22,482 nucleotides of DNA from Apostichopus californicus (Eukaryota; Echinodermata; Holothuroidea; Aspidochirotida; Stichopodidae), in assembly GCA_020650975.1 (NCBI GenBank), contig JAIPMN010040272.1, forward strand, positions 5,315 through 27,796, written 5' to 3'. Below the pieces are notes generated by a model. That model was not told the DNA's origin. It searched no databases and worked only from the letters and a program-made list of their open reading frames with translations. This document shows, one piece after another, positions 19,776 through 22,482 of the stretch. Position numbers and translations under genes: made by a program. Positions within the stretch are counted from its first letter, which is position 1. Each line of letters starts with the position of its first letter.

Positions 19776-21155
19776 GAGACACGTCTGTTCAGCTTCACTT
19801 AGATTCCAGTGAAGGAAAGTCAATTCTAATTAAACTGTTGAAGGGGAAATTCATCGATCCAGGAGAGCATCTTATGGCGGTTCAGGAACTACCAGGTAGA
19901 TTATGGGATGTAACCTTCAAAACCGTAGATTTGAAGAGAAGTTTTGGCCTGCTCTGTCCAGCGCAGATTGCTGCACTGCGACTACGTACACTGGTTGCAC
20001 GACGCTTGTTACTGTGTTACATGTACCGTATGAATTGGGGGACAACGTTGTGAGGTACGTTCTAGGCCGATACGGTAAAGTAGTAAGCGGTCGTTTCCTC
20101 ACACTCGCCGACTACCCACATGTGTTTAATGGGATTCGACAATACCAGGTGGAAATAACAAAGGATATCCCCTCATCTTTAAGACTTGGTGGAAGGAACT
20201 GCTGGGTTAGATACAGAGGCCAGCCAAGAACCTGCTTGAAATGCGGAGTAAATGGTCACGAAGCAAAGAACTGCGACCAGATCAAATGTTACAACTGCCA
20301 TGAATTTGGACATACAGCGAAAGAGTGTACTACAGAAGTCAAATGCACGGTATGTGAAAAGTCGGGGCACACTTCTCGTACCTGCCCAATTTCATTTGCA
20401 AACAAGATCAGCCCTACCGCCAGAGCTTGGGTTAAGGGCCCTGCTGTCCTGCAACAAGAAGCAGAAACAGCCGAAAAAAGTGATGAGATAACGGCAAAAG
20501 GATCTGAAGGTGACACCAATGCCAATATGGACGATGATCATGGTATGACCCAGGACCCACAAAACACAGAAGAGAGTCGACCAATCACAGAAAGTCAGAC
20601 GAATCTGTTCGAGAACGCAGAGGTAATAGAATCTATGTCATCAGCCTCAAGTAATTGGGCCACCCCCCAAGCTGAACTCCTCGAAGAATCCAACAGTGGA
20701 AGAATGAAATGTCAACCACCACCGAAAATATCGTCACAAGAGGACAGTGTTGAAGCTAACTCTTCCCGTCCCAGCTCAAGAACAAAGAGAAAATGTGCTT
20801 CTCAACCTGAGTCAGTGAAGAGATTGGAGAGATCAAGGTCAAGCTTTCACTTCCCCGCCGAGGACCCATGCGACAGTGTAAAGATGACTCAAATTTTCTT
20901 AGAGGATGAGCCATGGCACTCGTGTTATGCGAAGGGGTGCCAGGAAAAATTTTCCAGGTATGATGTATTGATAGAACACGCGTCCAAAACCCACCCTAAG
21001 CTGAAACCTGCAAAGTATCCCTGTGCCATGAAGTCATGTAAGTTCACGTGTGAGTCCCCCGGGATTGGATCACGCACATGGCTGACGAGCACCCACAATT
21101 TGTGAGTCAAAAGGAGACAGAATTTTTCGACGGGTATTTTTTAAAGAATGCCTGA
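19745..21155 (+). pseudogene. Tx1-like LINE ORF1: RRM-like region, three CCHC knuckles, paired C2H2 fingers
   Basis: ORF1 protein that would coat LINE RNA. The N-terminal part (from about 19760) contains AVQELPGRLWDVTFKT. After a frameshift near 19945 it continues with VLHVPYELGDNVVRYVLGRY (RRM-like) and WVRYRGQPRTC. Three CX2CX4HX4C knuckles follow (CLKCGVNGHEAKNC, CYNCHEFGHTAKEC, CTVCEKSGHTSRTC; about 20230-20390), then an acidic/Ser-rich linker and a basic patch (SRTKRKCAS). Near the C-terminus two C2H2-type fingers occur, CX4C...HX4H in the first (CYAKGC...EHASKTH) and a second (CAMKSC) completed by ITHMADEH one frame over. The frame change at 21055-21061 lies in a CCCCCGGG run, and the stop is at 21153. 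Two frameshifts make it a pseudogene. Confidence 0.8.
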
Positions 21156-21315
21156 ACAAATCAAAGATTTGCACTCATCTTGTTCAGTTTTTAGCGTATC
21201 TCATTAACAACGACCACTTTTGCTTCACTCAACGTAAATAGACTACGGGACAACCAGAAATGTTCACAGATTCCACAACGGACCAAGATTTTAAAATTTA
21301 ATATCATACTGTACA

Positions 21316-21580
21316 TGTCGTGTATATTTTATGTAGTGCTGTATATGCCATGTAGTACTGAACCTGGTGTTTTTAAACATCAAGGCTGTGCTCTCTATAA
21401 CAGCGCTTTATAGGTCTTTAACATCACTTATAATCTTAATGATTGTTGTAGGGCTGTATATGTGCTGTATATGTCTTGTAGGGCTGATCCTGAGTTTTTC
21501 AAGCGCCAATGTTGTTCTTCCCATAACAGTACTTTACGGGTATTTAACGTCAATTATAATCTTATTGATTGTTGTAGGGA
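21316..21580 (+). repeat. 126-bp tandem duplication, two diverged copies
   Basis: CTGAACCTGGTGTTTTTAAA at 21358 corresponds to CTGATCCTGAGTTTTTCAAG at 21484, and GATTGTTGTAGGG at 21441 to the same at 21567, both exactly 126 bp apart. The second copy runs into the endonuclease coding sequence (LIDCCRDVHP) and the first gives the related NDCCRAV. Short GCTGTATATG repeats lie at the join. Confidence 0.85.
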
Positions 21581-21954
21581 TGTTCATCCCACCAACCCTG
21601 GTCACAATTGGCTCCGTGCCAGCAAAAGCCAACGTCCTAGAATTGATCGGATCTATTCCCCGAAAAGAATTTGTTGTTAACAAAGCGACTACGTCGCCGA
21701 TCCCTTATTCTGACCATAGACCTGTCCAGGTCAATATGGAAGAATTACGGGCTTACAATAAGATATGGTCTACTCCGAATACCGATTTTAATGCATTAGG
21801 TGTTTGGTGGGAGAGTGTTAAAACCAGAACTAAAATGCTTGCTTGCTGTTCGGCAGGGTACTCGCATTGCTCGTCAGAAAAGAAAACAGCTCACAGAGCT
21901 CCAAACTCTTTGTTAAACTTCAAATTGCCATGGCATTACCCGCTGATAATATAA
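21530..21954 (+). pseudogene. Tx1-like LINE ORF2 endonuclease, C-terminal half
   Basis: In one frame VNYNLIDCCRDVHPTNPG is followed by RIDRIYSPK (about 21640-21665). After a one-base shift the sequence gives SPIPYSDHRPVQVNMEE, the conserved SDH motif of EEP endonucleases (about 21708). ALGVWWESVKTRTKML (about 21800) is typical of the stretch between endonuclease and RT in Tx1-type ORF2. The N-terminal half with the catalytic Glu and the whole RT are missing. It follows ORF1 on the same strand, with a gap of about 375 bp that is too short for the missing part and contains the 126-bp duplication, so an internal deletion is likely. Confidence 0.7.
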
Positions 21955-22009
21955 ACAAAGTCAACCATCTGGTACATTACTCCATGTAAATACTTTGATA
22001 TTGATTCTT

Positions 22010-22310
22010 TTAACAAGTTATGTCTAGCAAACAAAACCGGTTTCACGATATTTCATCATAATAGCCGAAGTTTTATCAAAAATTTCAACGACATAACAAC
22101 TTTGATATCATTATTAAGTAACGACTTTTCCATTCACAGAAACGTGGTTCAATAAACGAAGTTCCCCCCTTACTCAATTAAATAACTATACTCTAGTAGA
22201 AAATCACCGTGACGAGAGAAGGGGTGGCGGGGTCTGCTTGTTGTTAATAACAATTTATGTTTTAAGGAGCGGCTAGATCTCTCCATTTTTAATGAGAGTA
22301 TTCATTTCAT
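22010..22310 (+). pseudogene. L2/CR1-type LINE endonuclease fragment
   Basis: Three frames together give the N-terminal part of a LINE EEP endonuclease: FTIFHHNSRSFIKNFNDI (about 22040-22100), ETWFN with the catalytic Glu (about 22139), RRGGGVCLLL (about 22220) and KERLDLSIFNESIH (about 22264-22305). This order (H.N.RS, ETW, GGGVC, R.DLS.F.E) is usual for the L2/CR1/Rex1 group. At least two frameshifts are present. The coding resemblance stops at about 22305, where an AT-rich tail starts. Confidence 0.6.
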
Positions 22311-22482
22311 TTATTTGTTTTTCACATCATTTAAACGTTTACAAATAGCAAGTAACATGAAGTAGTAGTGGATAATACATGAAGTGAAGGAAGCGGAACA
22401 AAAAACCCTTGCGGGCTTGACGGGGTGCTTCGCTCCCTAAAATATAGAGAAAGAGACCCATCAAAGTACAACAAAGCAAAAT
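22306..22482 (-). mobile_element. possible 3' end of another LINE or SINE
   Basis: On the minus strand the segment ends in AACAAATAAATGAAATGAAT, an A-rich simple tail as found at LINE/SINE 3' ends, exactly where the endonuclease fragment on the plus strand breaks off. No coding motif supports the call and it runs off the window. Confidence 0.3.

Noticed and set aside
21367-21660. Hydrophobic plus-strand protein with two repeated membrane-like segments (LIILMIVVGLYM / IIILLIVVGMF)
   Set aside because: The repeat is the 126-bp DNA duplication read in the wrong frame. The neighbouring frame gives recognisable endonuclease motifs (DCCRDVHP, RIDRIY).

Overview
This window reads as a metazoan, most likely marine-invertebrate, intergenic region built almost entirely from old, nested transposable elements. 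The basis is the mix of families, which is typical of such genomes: BEL/Pao and Ty3/gypsy LTR elements, a Penelope-like element, LINEs of the I/Jockey, Tx1/L1 and L2/CR1 types, and a THAP-bearing TTAA transposon. No intact host gene, rRNA, confident tRNA or CRISPR was found. Almost every coding stretch carries frameshifts, stops or deletions, so nearly all are called pseudogenes. The species cannot be named from the sequence.

Layout, left to right. 1-1101 (minus) is the gag end of a BEL/Pao element, with a candidate LTR behind it at 1139-1629 and a 13-bp minisatellite at its far end. 2062-4834 (minus) is a Penelope-like reverse transcriptase with a hammerhead-like motif past its 3' end. 4915-7960 (minus) is an I/Jockey-type LINE ORF2 (endonuclease plus RT) with an A-rich tail abutting the Penelope element. 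A direct repeat of about 53-60 bp lies at 1669 and again at 8223, on either side of this Penelope plus LINE block. 8823-9460 holds an X-box, a TATA-like box and a 43-bp tandem array that look like an orphan promoter or LTR. 9460-11300 is AT-rich and mostly featureless. 11305-12431 (minus) is a GC-rich Tx1-like ORF1 fragment with three zinc knuckles.

13203-19382 (minus) is one gypsy pol gene split by a roughly 3.1-kb DNA transposon at 13573-16682. That transposon has a TTAA target duplication, 12-bp identical terminal inverted repeats and a THAP-domain exon, which is the profile of the Kolobok superfamily. Taking it out with one TTAA leaves the gypsy integrase frame running straight across the join. 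It also carries, on the opposite strand, an exon resembling the N-terminal part of P2X7-ballast-like zinc proteins. The gypsy copy has lost the RT YLDD box and most of RNase H in one deletion.

19383-21950 is a rearranged Tx1/L1-type LINE. An ORF2 C-terminal piece on the minus strand sits head to head with ORF1 and an endonuclease piece on the plus strand, as expected from twin-priming inversion. 22010-22310 (plus) is an L2/CR1-type endonuclease fragment, interrupted by what looks like the 3' tail of another LINE on the minus strand.

The elements do not form a cooperating system. The biological interest lies in their nesting order and in the contents of the Kolobok-like element.
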